Shown here: one piece after another, positions 52,592-61,024 of the stretch
Position numbering within the stretch: position 1 is the first letter of the stretch
How the letters are laid out: each line of letters begins with the position of its first letter
Source of the DNA: an uncultured Bacilli bacterium
Lineage (GTDB): Bacteria > Bacillota_I > Bacilli_A > RF39 > UBA660
Reading direction: 5' to 3'
Assembly (NCBI GenBank): GCA_934096405.1
Contig: CAKOLW010000003.1
Span: 1 to 64,000 of the forward strand
Length of the DNA: 64,000 nt
Position numbers and translations under genes: made by a program
The notes under the pieces: generated by a model
The model's input: the letters and a program-made list of their open reading frames with translations, nothing else
Told to the model about the DNA's origin: nothing
Databases searched by the model: none

Positions 52592-53104
52592 ATGGATAAT
52601 ATAGTGATTCTTTGCATATTAATATTTTGTGCTAGGATAGTTGATACTTCTTTAGCTACTATAAGAACTGTGATGGTTGTTAAGGATAGGACTATACTCG
52701 CGTTTATATTTGCATTTTTTGAAGTATTTGTATGGTTTATGATTGTAAGAGAAGCACTTACCTCTGTAGAAAATGTTTGGCTACTTGCAATGTCTTATAG
52801 TTTTGGATATGCATGTGGTGTTATGGTTGGAATGTATATTACAGATAGATTTATAGTAAGTAATGTATCAGTTAATATAGTTGTTAAACAAAAAAAAGAA
52901 GTAGTTGATAAATTGATTGAACATAACTTTGCAGTTAGTGTTAGTAAAATTAAAGGTAAAGATTTAATAAGTAATAAATATATGATATTTGTGGCAACTA
53001 CAAGTAAAAGAATAGATGAACTTAAAAAAATAGTAACTGAAATAGACAATCATGCATTTATTGTAGTTAGTGAAAATAAGTCAGTTTTAGGTGGTTATAG
53101 ATAA
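52592..53104 (+). CDS. UPF0316 (DUF2179) membrane protein
   Basis: A 170-aa protein with about three transmembrane helices in the first half (VILCILIFCARIVDTSLATI, ILAFIFAFFEVFVWFMIV, VWLLAMSYSFGYACGVMVGM). RTVMVVKDR between the first helices and a C-terminal cytoplasmic DUF2179 domain are typical of UPF0316 (YebE-type) proteins. The function of the family is unknown; DUF2179 is often a small-molecule or nucleotide sensor-like domain. AGAGGGAT precedes the ATG. Confidence 0.88.
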   Translation: MDNIVILCILIFCARIVDTSLATIRTVMVVKDRTILAFIFAFFEVFVWFMIVREALTSVENVWLLAMSYSFGYACGVMVGMYITDRFIVSNVSVNIVVKQKKEVVDKLIEHNFAVSVSKIKGKDLISNKYMIFVATTSKRIDELKKIVTEIDNHAFIVVSENKSVLGGYR

Positions 53105-53126
53105 AAAAGTCAAAAATCTTTAAAAG

Positions 53127-53150
53127 AAAAAAAGCGTTTTGGCTTTTTTT
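53127..53150 (+). terminator. Intrinsic terminator
   Basis: AAAAAAGC (53127-53134) pairs with GGCTTTTTT (from 53141) across a short loop, with a T-run. Confidence 0.82.
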
Positions 53151-53183
53151 GTCGTATATAATATATGTAGGGTTTTAAAAATA

Positions 53184-53212
53184 TTGACATTTAGTATAAA
53201 GTTTTGTACAAT
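53184..53212 (+). promoter_or_regulatory. Promoter of dnaG-rpoD-trmK
   Basis: TTGACA (53184-53189), 17 bases, TACAAT (53207-53212). Confidence 0.88.
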
Positions 53213-53235
53213 ATTTACCAAATGAGGAGGGTACT

Positions 53236-54960
53236 ATGACATTTATTAATGATGAAACAATAAATAGAATTAGAAGAGAGAATAATATAGTAGATGTTGT
53301 AGGTAGTTATATACCTCTAACTAAAAAAGGAAAAAACTATTTTGCTGTATGTCCATTTCATGATGATCATTCTCCATCAATGTCTATAAGCGAAGAAAAA
53401 CAAATATATAGATGCTTTGTATGTGGAGCAAGTGGTAATGTTATATCATTTGTCAAAGATTATGAAAAAGTCAGTTTTAAAGAAGCTTTAGAAATATTAG
53501 GTAAAAGAATAGGACTTGATATAAAAAGTGATGATAAGAAAGTAAATACTCCTTATAAAGGGTTTTATGATATATATAATGTTTATAAAGATTATTATAA
53601 AAATAATTTGTATTCTATAAAAGGTAAAAATGCTAGAGAATATTTATTAAATAGAAAATTAGATAAAGAAACAATAGATTATTTTGATATCGGTTTATCT
53701 TTAGATGGAGAATTATCTAAGAGTATAGTAAATAAGTATGATAGAAATAAATTAGTTGATTTGGGATTATGTAGTAATGACCTGAAAGATTTATTTCATA
53801 ATAGAATTATGTTTACTATTAAAGATAATGATGGCAATACTGTTGCTTTTAGTGGAAGAAAGTATACTGAAATTGATGCTCCAAAATATATTAATAGTAA
53901 AGAGACTGTTATATTTAAAAAAGGTAGCATTTTATATAATTTATGTAATTCTAAAGAATATATAAGAAAAAGTAAAGAGATAATTATAAGTGAAGGATTT
54001 ATGGAAGTAATCAGGTTACATACTATAGGAATAGATAATACTGTTGCTTTGATGGGAACTAGTTTTACTAAGGAACACTTAAATATTATTAAAAATCTTA
54101 AATGTAATGTAGTACTAAATTTAGATCAGGATGAGGCTGGTAAGACGGCTACTATATTGATTGGAGATATGCTTGTTAAGAATGGAATTGATCCTACTGT
54201 TATAATATTTAGTAAATATAAAGATGCAGATGAGTTAATAAGTAATCTTGGAGAAGATTCATTTAAGGAAGCATATAAGTCTAGAGTTAATTTTATAGAT
54301 TTTAAATTAAATTATCTTAAGAAAAATAAAGATTTAAGTAATTCTGAAGATTTAAGTAAATATATAAGAGAAAGTATAGATGCTATTAATTTAATAGATG
54401 ATGATATATTAAGAGATATTAAGATTAAGGAACTTTCTAAGACATATGATATAAGTGAAGATGTTATTAGAAACAAAATAACTAATAATAATGTTATAGA
54501 AAGAAAAGAGAAACCTAAAGTAGTTAAAAAGAATATTAAATATGATAAATTTGATGTAAGTGAAATAAGATTGTTATATTTAATGATGAATAATCCGGAG
54601 TTAATAAAATATTATGAAATTAATTTAGGATATTTAAATGATAGCAATAGAAAGTTACTTGCTGATGCAATTATAAATTTTAAAAATAGAAATAAAGTAT
54701 TTGACTTAGGGGATTTTATTTGTTACACTATGCAAGTGGAAGAACTTGATAAAGTTTTTAAGAGTGTTATGGAATATCATAATATTGATAATTATACTAT
54801 GGATGAGGTAGATGATTATATTAATGTTATAAAAAAGAAAAAAGTAGATGAACAAGTTAATAAACTTAAAGACAAGATGAAAAATACAATAGATATAAAT
54901 GAGAAAAAGAAGTTAGCTAGTAAGATTGAAAATATTAAGAGGGAAGTGTTAAAATGGTAA
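53236..54960 (+). CDS. dnaG: DNA primase
   Basis: Makes RNA primers for replication. The 574-aa protein has the CHC2 zinc finger ([14 protein letters not shown] ... [15 protein letters not shown]), the conserved [11 protein letters not shown] region, and the TOPRIM domain ([40 protein letters not shown]). A C-terminal helicase-binding domain follows. GAGGAGGG precedes the ATG. It overlaps rpoD by 7 bases, the usual Gram-positive macromolecular synthesis operon. Confidence 0.97.
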   Translation: MTFINDETINRIRRENNIVDVVGSYIPLTKKGKNYFAVCPFHDDHSPSMSISEEKQIYRCFVCGASGNVISFVKDYEKVSFKEALEILGKRIGLDIKSDDKKVNTPYKGFYDIYNVYKDYYKNNLYSIKGKNAREYLLNRKLDKETIDYFDIGLSLDGELSKSIVNKYDRNKLVDLGLCSNDLKDLFHNRIMFTIKDNDGNTVAFSGRKYTEIDAPKYINSKETVIFKKGSILYNLCNSKEYIRKSKEIIISEGFMEVIRLHTIGIDNTVALMGTSFTKEHLNIIKNLKCNVVLNLDQDEAGKTATILIGDMLVKNGIDPTVIIFSKYKDADELISNLGEDSFKEAYKSRVNFIDFKLNYLKKNKDLSNSEDLSKYIRESIDAINLIDDDILRDIKIKELSKTYDISEDVIRNKITNNNVIERKEKPKVVKKNIKYDKFDVSEIRLLYLMMNNPELIKYYEINLGYLNDSNRKLLADAIINFKNRNKVFDLGDFICYTMQVEELDKVFKSVMEYHNIDNYTMDEVDDYINVIKKKKVDEQVNKLKDKMKNTIDINEKKKLASKIENIKREVLKW

Positions 54961-56051
54961 ATGAATTAAAAACATTTGAAGAAATATTAAATGATTTAGT
55001 TAGTGAAGGAAAAAAACAAGGTTATTTAACTTATGAGCAAATTGCTAAAAAAACTAGTAGTTTAGAGTTAGATAGTAATAATCTAGATGAACTTTATAAT
55101 GTATTAAGTGAGAATCAAATTGAAGTTAGAAGTGAAGATGAAGGAGATACTGATGATACTTTAGCATTAGAAGAACCGGAACTTAATATAGAAACTATAA
55201 GTAATGAAAGCAAAGATATGTCAGTTAATGACAATGTAAGAATGTATTTAAAAGATATTGGTAAAATTAGCTTACTTAGTTTAGAAGAAGAGCAAGAATT
55301 AAGTCATAGAATAGCTAACGGAGATGAAGAAGCTAAGAAGATACTTGCTGAATCTAACTTAAGATTAGTTGTTAGTATTGCTAAAAGATATGTAGGACGT
55401 GGATTATTATTCTTAGATTTAATTCAAGAAGGTAATATTGGACTTATGAAGGCAGTAGATAAGTTTGATTTTGAAAAGGGATTTAAGTTTAGTACTTATG
55501 CTACTTGGTGGGTTAGACAAGCAATTACAAGAGCTTTAGCTGATCAAGCAAGAACAATAAGAGTTCCTGTACATATGGTTGAAACTATTAATAAGATGGC
55601 AAGAATTGAAAGACAAATGGCCCTTGATTTAAATCGTGAACCTACTGATGAAGAATTAGCTAAAAAGATGGGATTAACTTTAGATAAGATAGTAGAAATT
55701 AGAAAGATTGGACAAGATCCAGTTAGTTTAGAAACACCAATTGGTGAAGAGGATGATTCTCATTTAGGTGATTTCTTAGCTGACAAAGATACTATGAGTC
55801 CAGAAGAAGCAGCTACTTATGAATCTTTAAAAGAAGAACTTAAAAAAGTATTACAAACACTTACTAAAAGAGAAGAAGAAGTTTTAGAGTTAAGATTTGG
55901 TTTATATGATGGAACATGTCATACTTTGGAAGAAGTTGGTAAAAAATTTGGTGTTACTAGAGAAAGAATTAGACAAATAGAAGCTAAAGCACTTCGTAAG
56001 TTAAGACATCCTAGTCGTGCTAAAAAGTTAAAGGATTTCTTAGTTGACTAG
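54954..56051 (+). CDS. rpoD: Housekeeping RNA polymerase sigma factor RpoD (SigA)
   Basis: The 365-aa protein has a region 1.1-like start, region 1.2 ([20 protein letters not shown]), region 2 ([58 protein letters not shown]), region 3 ([20 protein letters not shown]) and region 4.2 ([20 protein letters not shown]). Length and sequence match Bacillus SigA (371 aa). The canonical -35/-10 promoters in this window are its expected targets. Coupled to dnaG and trmK by overlaps. Confidence 0.97.
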   Translation: MVNELKTFEEILNDLVSEGKKQGYLTYEQIAKKTSSLELDSNNLDELYNVLSENQIEVRSEDEGDTDDTLALEEPELNIETISNESKDMSVNDNVRMYLKDIGKISLLSLEEEQELSHRIANGDEEAKKILAESNLRLVVSIAKRYVGRGLLFLDLIQEGNIGLMKAVDKFDFEKGFKFSTYATWWVRQAITRALADQARTIRVPVHMVETINKMARIERQMALDLNREPTDEELAKKMGLTLDKIVEIRKIGQDPVSLETPIGEEDDSHLGDFLADKDTMSPEEAATYESLKEELKKVLQTLTKREEEVLELRFGLYDGTCHTLEEVGKKFGVTRERIRQIEAKALRKLRHPSRAKKLKDFLVD

Positions 56052-56658
56052 GTTAGATGTAATTTCATCTTATATTAAAGATGGAGAAAAAGTATTAGAT
56101 GTTGGATGCGATAAAGCTCTTTTGAGTAGAATACTTGCTAGAAGGGGAATATATAGTGTTGCTAGTGATATTCATATGCATATTATAGATGAAGCTATTA
56201 GCTTAACTGATGATGAATTAAAGAAATATATTACTTTTAAAGTAGGGGATGGAATAACTATAGATAATGAAAGTGAATATACATTAGTACTCGCAGGTAT
56301 GGGTACATATACAATACTTAGTATTATTTCTAATAGTAAAAAAGAATTTAATAAAATAATTACTATATCTAATAATAATCATGATATTTTAAGAAAAGAA
56401 ATGTTAAAGTATGGATATGCTGTAAAAGAAGAAGAAATTATAAAAGAAAAAAATAAATACTATAATTTAATAGTATTTACTAAAGGTTATTTAGATTATT
56501 CTAAGGAAGAGTTAATTGTAGGATTAAATCATAATAATAAAGAACTTCTTAGAGAAAAAAATATATTTTTAATTGATAAATATAAAAAGATACTTAAAGA
56601 CAAATATGTAGAAGAAATAGACGATTTAGTTAAAATATTAGAAAACTATAATTATTGA
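56044..56658 (+). CDS. trmK: tRNA (adenine-22-N1)-methyltransferase TrmK
   Basis: A SAM-dependent enzyme making m1A22 in tRNA. The 204-aa protein begins [20 protein letters not shown] with the motif I glycine, then [24 protein letters not shown] (motif IV AGMG) and a C-terminal coiled coil ([13 protein letters not shown]). The start is TTG at 56044, overlapping the rpoD stop, with AAGG about 10 bases upstream; the nearest ATG would truncate motif I. rpoD-trmK adjacency is common in Bacilli. Its terminator lies inside the antisense gene downstream. Confidence 0.92.
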   Translation: MTRLDVISSYIKDGEKVLDVGCDKALLSRILARRGIYSVASDIHMHIIDEAISLTDDELKKYITFKVGDGITIDNESEYTLVLAGMGTYTILSIISNSKKEFNKIITISNNNHDILRKEMLKYGYAVKEEEIIKEKNKYYNLIVFTKGYLDYSKEELIVGLNHNNKELLREKNIFLIDKYKKILKDKYVEEIDDLVKILENYNY

Positions 56659-56939
56659 AAGAATGTTAAAGTATCTAAATTAAAATTACCACGATCACTA
56701 TTATTAGTGATCTTTTTAAATTTGTTAACTGGTCGTTCTAAAGATTTAATTTCTTTTACTTCTGCTTCTTTTGCTGCATCTTTTATGCTTGTAACACTTT
56801 TAAAAGCACTTCTAACATTTTTTACTATTGGAGTTACTTGTTTATATATTGGAATAGCTTTATTTACTATACCTACAGTATTATTTACACCACTTACTAT
56901 TTTTGATAAATTAAATCCTTTAAATAGACTATTAGCCAT
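56652..56939 (-). CDS. YqfQ/VrrA-like small protein
   Basis: A 95-aa protein (MANSLFKGFNLSKIVSGVNN, then VGIVNKAIPIYKQVTPIVKN) that resembles the YqfQ (VrrA) family core, where NNAQKALNAA...IPMVQQYGPMVKN is typical. The glycine/proline-rich tails of Bacillus YqfQ are missing; a Lys/Glu tail replaces them. yqfQ lies near rpoD/trmK in Bacillus as well, which supports the call. It is convergent with trmK and overlaps it by 7 bases. GGTGG precedes the ATG at 56939. The family role is unclear. Confidence 0.65.
   Translation of the reverse strand: MANSLFKGFNLSKIVSGVNNTVGIVNKAIPIYKQVTPIVKNVRSAFKSVTSIKDAAKEAEVKEIKSLERPVNKFKKITNNSDRGNFNLDTLTFFQ
56693..56718 (+). terminator. trmK terminator inside an antisense gene
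   Basis: GATCACT (56693-56699) pairs with AGTGATC (56706-56712), followed by TTTTT on the + strand. It ends the dnaG operon within the coding region of the minus-strand YqfQ-like gene. Confidence 0.8.
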
Positions 56940-57046
56940 ATTTACCACCTAATATAATATATTTTATTTAGTAGAAAAATTTACAATATATATTTAAATT
57001 TAATAAAAAATTTGATAGAATGTATTTATAGGATGTGATAATAATT

Positions 57047-57784
57047 ATGAAAAAGCATTGTGGAACATGTGGAAAAGAAATAGATAAATGTGTATGTGAA
57101 AATAAAAATGAAAGTAATATTAAAAGTGTATTTAAAGGAATAGGATTTACTATTATATTATTTCTATCTTATTTGTTAATACCTACTTTTATAGCAACTT
57201 TAACATATCAAACATTTAAAATTAGTGAAAGTCTTGCTTCATTTATAGGTAATTTAGTTTACATACTTGGTGTTATTTATTATTTTAGAAAGTTATTTGA
57301 AAAAGATTTATTAGATTATAAAAATAATTTTGGTAAGTATTTAGGGAATTCTTTTAAATATTGGGGTATAGGTTTAGCTGTTATGATGGTTACTAATTTA
57401 ATTATAAATGTATTTGTGTTTAAGGGACAAATAGCTAATAATGAAGAAGTTAATCGTGCTTTTTTAGAAAGTTACAAAGTTATTGGATTTATTCAAATAG
57501 TATTTATGGCACCTATCATAGAAGAATTAATATTTAGATACGGAATTAGTAAAATAACAAGACATAAATATATTTACCCATTATTAAGTGCTTTAGCATT
57601 TGGACTTCCTCATGCTTTAACCAATATTACTTCACCTTTAGATTTACTTTATGTTATTCCATATGGGGCTTTAGGTTATGCTTTCGCAGCTTTATATAAT
57701 AAAACTGATAATATTATTACTAATATAAGTATGCATGCTACTCATAATTTACTGGTTTATTTAGTTATAATATTAGCTATATAG
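57047..57784 (+). CDS. CPBP-family intramembrane metalloprotease with N-terminal zinc ribbon
   Basis: A 245-aa membrane protein. It opens with a short Cys4-like ribbon (CGTCGKEIDKCVCE). About six transmembrane helices and the Abi/CPBP signature follow: EELIFRYG (EExxxR), FGLPHALTN (FxxxH) and HATHNLLV (third motif). CPBP proteins cleave prenylated or other membrane substrates, or protect against bacteriocins and ComR-type signals. The ATG at 57047 has GGATGTGAT upstream. Substrate unknown; it probably forms an operon with the next gene. Confidence 0.9.
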   Translation: MKKHCGTCGKEIDKCVCENKNESNIKSVFKGIGFTIILFLSYLLIPTFIATLTYQTFKISESLASFIGNLVYILGVIYYFRKLFEKDLLDYKNNFGKYLGNSFKYWGIGLAVMMVTNLIINVFVFKGQIANNEEVNRAFLESYKVIGFIQIVFMAPIIEELIFRYGISKITRHKYIYPLLSALAFGLPHALTNITSPLDLLYVIPYGALGYAFAALYNKTDNIITNISMHATHNLLVYLVIILAI

Positions 57785-57791
57785 GTGTAAG

Positions 57792-58649
57792 ATGAAAGAA
57801 GAAAGTGTAGAAGAGGTAAAACCTAAAAGAAATAGATTAACTAATTTTTTAATTATTTTGGTTATTATATTATTGTCTTTATTAATGTATTCTAAATATG
57901 TAGAAACAAGGCTTATAAGGGTTAAAGAATATTTAGTAAGTGAATCTAGCGTACCAAGTAATTTTAATGGAGTTAATGTGGTTTATTTTAGTGATTTATT
58001 ATATGGTACTGTAGATGATAAGTTTGTAAGTAATTTAGTTGATAAAATAAATGACATGAAGCCTGATATTGTTTTATTTGGTGGTTCATTGATAAGTAAA
58101 GAATATAAACTATCTAGTAATGATAAGAAAGAATTGGTTAAAAGTTTAAGTAAGATAGATAGCACTATAGGTAAATATTATGTTAATTCTTTTATAGATA
58201 AAGAAAATACTAAAGAAATAATGGAATCTAGTGGTTTTATTAATAAAGATAATATTGGAGAATTTGTATATAATGATAGTAATACTCCATTATGTATTTA
58301 TGGAATAGGTAGTTATAATTCTGGTAAGAGTGATGTTAGTGGATTAGTTAATTGTAATGGTTATTATACAATTGTATTTACTCATGAAGGAGATATTTTT
58401 GATAAGGTTCTAGAACTTGATTTTAAACCTAATATTATGTTTTCTGGTAATTCTTTAGGTGGAGAAGTTAATTTACCTTTTTATAATAATTTAATTAAGT
58501 ATAAAGGTAGTAATAAATATTATTTAGATTATTATAATAAAAGTAATATTAGAATTTATGTTTCTAATGGGTTAGGTACAGATAAGCTTGGTTTAAGGCT
58601 TAATAATTTTCCGTCATTTACATTTATTAGGTTAAAAAGTACAGACTAA
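57792..58649 (+). CDS. Degenerate YkuE-like metallophosphoesterase (pseudoenzyme)
   Basis: A 285-aa protein with an N-terminal transmembrane anchor (about residues 16-36) and a YkuE/calcineurin-like fold. The order of family blocks is intact, but the metal ligands are gone: SDLLYG replaces SDLHLG, FGGSLI replaces TGDLV, VNSFID replaces GNHD, THEGDI replaces the SHxP-like block and SGNSLGGEV replaces SGHTHGGQ. No metal site can form as in active members, so it is probably non-catalytic (binding or regulation). It lies 7 bases after the CPBP gene. TAGGTGTAAG precedes the ATG. Confidence 0.82.
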   Translation: MKEESVEEVKPKRNRLTNFLIILVIILLSLLMYSKYVETRLIRVKEYLVSESSVPSNFNGVNVVYFSDLLYGTVDDKFVSNLVDKINDMKPDIVLFGGSLISKEYKLSSNDKKELVKSLSKIDSTIGKYYVNSFIDKENTKEIMESSGFINKDNIGEFVYNDSNTPLCIYGIGSYNSGKSDVSGLVNCNGYYTIVFTHEGDIFDKVLELDFKPNIMFSGNSLGGEVNLPFYNNLIKYKGSNKYYLDYYNKSNIRIYVSNGLGTDKLGLRLNNFPSFTFIRLKSTD

Positions 58650-58653
58650 TTAA

Positions 58654-58687
58654 AAAGCACCTCATATATTATTGTAAGAGGTGTTTT
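58654..58687 (+). promoter_or_regulatory. Terminator-like hairpin that sequesters a ribosome binding site
   Basis: CACCTC (58658-58663) pairs with GAGGTG (58678-58683), extended by A-T pairs and ending TTTT. The GAGGTG is the only Shine-Dalgarno sequence for the ATG at 58688. The element may be a terminator for the upstream operon or a translation control hairpin. Confidence 0.65.
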
Positions 58688-58885
58688 ATGTATACAAATT
58701 ATATACCTAGAAAAGTTAGTTATAAAAAGGATACTCGTTTTGTTCCGTTTGCCGGACCATTCTTATTAGGTGCTTTAACTGGTGGTGTTGCAGTAGCGGC
58801 TGTTGGACCTAGACCAAGACCTTATTATGGTTATCCAAATAATGGTTATATGCCTTATCCAAGACCATATCCATATTATTACTGA
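58688..58885 (+). CDS. Small Tyr/Pro/Gly-rich surface protein
   Basis: A 65-aa protein: a basic start (YTNYIPRKVSYKKDTRFVPF), a short hydrophobic Gly/Ala segment (GPFLLGALTGGVAVAAVG) and a tail of RPRPYYGYPNNGYMPYPRPY. This design (hydrophobic patch plus Tyr/Pro-rich tail) resembles small spore-coat or envelope proteins of Bacilli, but no family is certain. It starts under the hairpin described at 58654-58687. Confidence 0.7.
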   Translation: MYTNYIPRKVSYKKDTRFVPFAGPFLLGALTGGVAVAAVGPRPRPYYGYPNNGYMPYPRPYPYYY

Positions 58886-58898
58886 TTTTTAAGGGGAA

Positions 58899-58926
58899 GG
58901 ACAATTTATTATATTGTTCTTTTTAT
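58899..58926 (+). terminator. Intrinsic terminator
   Basis: GGACAAT (58899-58905) pairs with ATTGTTC (58913-58919) with one G-T pair and a TTTTTA tail. Confidence 0.8.
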
Positions 58927-59398
58927 TTTGTTGTTTCTAATTCTTTTAATAGTAGTTTCTTGATTCTATCTGTATCAGCAAAGAAAACTTTACTACCATT
59001 TCTATGATATTTTAGTAAATTTTTAAAATTATTGGTTATTTCTTTTGTTAAAACACTACCTATTTTCGTTGGAATTCCATTTAAAGTGTGTACATGATCA
59101 ATATATTTTTCTAAAGTTGGAAATGCGTTTTGAAATAATATAACTGAGTCTTGATTTAGTATTTTTCTTATCCATATAGTGTTACAAAAACCATATTTTT
59201 AATTTTTTTATCAATTATTTTATTGTATTTCTCAACTTTACTGCTAAGTGGTATAAACCATAATATATTTTTATCTTTAATAGTAAAATATGTTGATCGT
59301 TTTTTACCATATTCGTGGTTAGTCATAAGGGTTTCATCACTGACTAAATCAAAGAATTCATCTTTGATGTGATATAAGTAGTCAGTTTTTATTTTCAT
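58923..59398 (-). pseudogene. Frameshifted type III toxin of the ToxN/AbiQ (CptN-like) family
   Basis: Two frames join into one toxin-like sequence. The first (from ATG 59398): DYLYHIKDEFFDLVSDETLM, KKRSTYFTIKDKNILWFIPL with SSKVEKYNKIIDKK, breaking at MVFVTLYG-stop near 59168. The second, in another frame, continues WIRKILNQDSVILFQNAFPT, LEKYIDHVHTLNG, VLTKEITNNFKNLLKYHRNG and ends at 58923. The order (YxxIKDxxxYWxIPLSSKxxKY, then FxxxLIQNxFPxxxxYI) is that of ToxN/AbiQ/CptN endoribonucleases. A one-base length change near 59165-59175 explains the break. An antitoxin-like RNA precedes it. It is probably inactive. Confidence 0.75.
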
Positions 59399-59516
59399 AT
59401 ATTGTGTTTTCCTTTCTTGTTCTATAAATATTTTATTAACTAATGTCATAATTTTAACACAAGTATATATGTTTACCAATATAATGTTTGCTATGTATCA
59501 AATTTCTATAAAAGAA

Positions 59517-59628
59517 AACTTCTATCAAATGATAGAAGTTCCATATATTTTCCTTCGGGATCATTTATTTAACTCGCACCACCCGTAAGCGAGAAACATT
59601 TGCATATTTGTGCATTTCTGTTGAATGC
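59517..59628 (-). ncRNA. Candidate type III antitoxin RNA with H-type pseudoknot
   Basis: On the minus strand, an RNA starting near 59628 contains stem CTCGC (59593-59589) with GCGAG (59577-59573), and the loop CGGG (59585-59582) can pair with CCCG downstream (59559-59556), forming a pseudoknot. A strong terminator follows (AACTTCTATC/GATAGAAGTT, 59540-59517), and the toxin-like gene is next. This promoter, structured RNA, terminator, toxin order is that of type III systems. I see one clear unit rather than the usual several repeats. Confidence 0.6.
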
Positions 59629-59634
59629 AATATT

Positions 59635-59663
59635 AATATACTATATTTTATGCAAAATGTCAA
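59635..59663 (-). promoter_or_regulatory. Promoter of the type III-like locus
   Basis: On the minus strand: TTGACA (59663-59658), 17 bases, TATATT (59640-59635). Confidence 0.8.
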
Positions 59664-59702
59664 ATTTTATTTATATATTATGATATTTATTTTTACTTTA
59701 TT

Positions 59703-60926
59703 TTAGTCTTCAATTGGAAGAACAATTTTACAAATAGTTCCTTTTTTTAATACAGAAGAATAACTTAAATTTCCTTTATGTGCTTTTATTATTTCATTAC
59801 TTAAACTTACTCCAAGACCTGTACCATAGTCTTTAGTAGTTACAAATGGTGTAGTAATTTTGTCTAATGTTTCTTTTGCCATTCCTTCTCCGTTATCTAT
59901 AACACTTATTACTAATAAATCCCCATCTTTAAAAATAGTAGTTCTAACTATACCTTCATCACTTTCACATGCTTCAATAGCATTTTTAATTATATTTAAA
60001 ATAACTTGTTTCATTCTAATAGCGTCTATATTAACTATAATATTAGACTCTATTTTAAAATAATACTCAATTCTTTTAGCATTAAATAATGGTATTAAAA
60101 TATCTTTAATTTCATCCATTAAGGCATTAAAATTTGTTTCTTGTTTATTAATCTTTATTTTAGAAAACTCTAAAAAATCATTTAATAAATTAAGGGTTCT
60201 AACTAATTCATTATTTATAATAGATAAATATCTTTCACTTTTACTTTTATCATTTATATCAAACATATCTAAATAACCTTTTATAACTGCTAGGGGATTC
60301 TTTATTTCATGCGTTATTTTAAATATAGATAATCTTAAATCTTTTTCTTTTTCAAAATTCTTTAAGTTTGTATGTAAACTAATTACATTATTTGCTTCTT
60401 CTATACCTAAGTTTATTACTATTATAGATATTGCATATATAATTAGTGAACACACTGTAGAAACTAATATTTCGTAACTATAATTATGAAAGAAATTTAA
60501 TGCCATTGTTATAGCTAATAGAAGAGTAGATATAATAGTAAAAAATAATTTACTTTTATTTCTTCTACTATAATACTCATAAAATAAATATAAAATTATA
60601 AAGAATGGAATTATTATATACCATTTAAAATTTAGAATACATATAGAATATATTGAAATTATGATACTCATAAATAGTGCATTCTTTTTACTATTATGTA
60701 TGTAAGCTATTATAATAGGAATAATAATTGAAACAAATTGATATTCTGAATAAGTATAATTCTTATATAAAATAGCCAAGTAAAAAGATAAATATAAAAA
60801 TATATTAAATAGTATATTTACTTTTTCTTTTTTCATATTTTGCATGGATACAGTAAAATATTCAAATATAAGTATTGGGAATATAATTAATACGACATTT
60901 ATTAATAAACTTACTATGTTATTCAT
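59703..60926 (-). CDS. Membrane sensor histidine kinase (KinB-like)
   Basis: A 407-aa kinase with about six N-terminal transmembrane helices and almost no external loop. A short linker leads to the HisKA H-box (FKITHEIKNPLAVIKGYLDM), N-box (ILNIIKNAIEACE), G1 (VIDNGEGMAKE), F-box (ITTPFVTTKDYG) and G2 (GTGLGVSLSNEI). All catalytic motifs are intact. No response regulator is adjacent, as in sporulation kinases that feed a distant Spo0F/Spo0A. Three Spo0A-box-like repeats overlap its -35 region. The ATG at 60926 has AGGTGTG upstream. Confidence 0.9.
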   Translation of the reverse strand: MNNIVSLLINVVLIIFPILIFEYFTVSMQNMKKEKVNILFNIFLYLSFYLAILYKNYTYSEYQFVSIIIPIIIAYIHNSKKNALFMSIIISIYSICILNFKWYIIIPFFIILYLFYEYYSRRNKSKLFFTIISTLLLAITMALNFFHNYSYEILVSTVCSLIIYAISIIVINLGIEEANNVISLHTNLKNFEKEKDLRLSIFKITHEIKNPLAVIKGYLDMFDINDKSKSERYLSIINNELVRTLNLLNDFLEFSKIKINKQETNFNALMDEIKDILIPLFNAKRIEYYFKIESNIIVNIDAIRMKQVILNIIKNAIEACESDEGIVRTTIFKDGDLLVISVIDNGEGMAKETLDKITTPFVTTKDYGTGLGVSLSNEIIKAHKGNLSYSSVLKKGTICKIVLPIED

Positions 60927-60939
60927 TTCACACCTCACA

Positions 60940-60988
60940 AATATATATTACCATATTTAATTGTCAAAATTTGTCGAATTATGTCGAA
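60940..60988 (-). promoter_or_regulatory. Kinase promoter with three Spo0A-box-like repeats
   Basis: Three boxes in direct repeat at exactly 10-base steps on the + strand: TGTCAAA (60962-60968), TGTCGAA (60972-60978) and TGTCGAA (60982-60988). TGTCGAA is the canonical 0A box. The first box overlaps the minus-strand TTGACA -35 (60967-60962); the -10 is TATATT (60945-60940), spacer 16. This layout suggests control of the kinase by phosphorylated Spo0A. Confidence 0.7.
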
Positions 60989-60991
60989 AAA

Positions 60992-61024
60992 AGAAAAAAA
61001 TTAGCGATTATTTTAAATCACTAA
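60992..61024 (-). terminator. Terminator of the EIIB-like gene
   Basis: On the minus strand TTAGTGATT (61024-61016) pairs with AATCGCTAA (61009-61001) with one G-T pair, followed by a T-run. It overlaps the stop codon at 61008. Confidence 0.8.

Noticed and set aside
56707..56952. 81-aa hydrophobic plus-strand frame
   Set aside because: It is the complement of the YqfQ-like gene and starts within the trmK terminator; it has no ribosome binding site.
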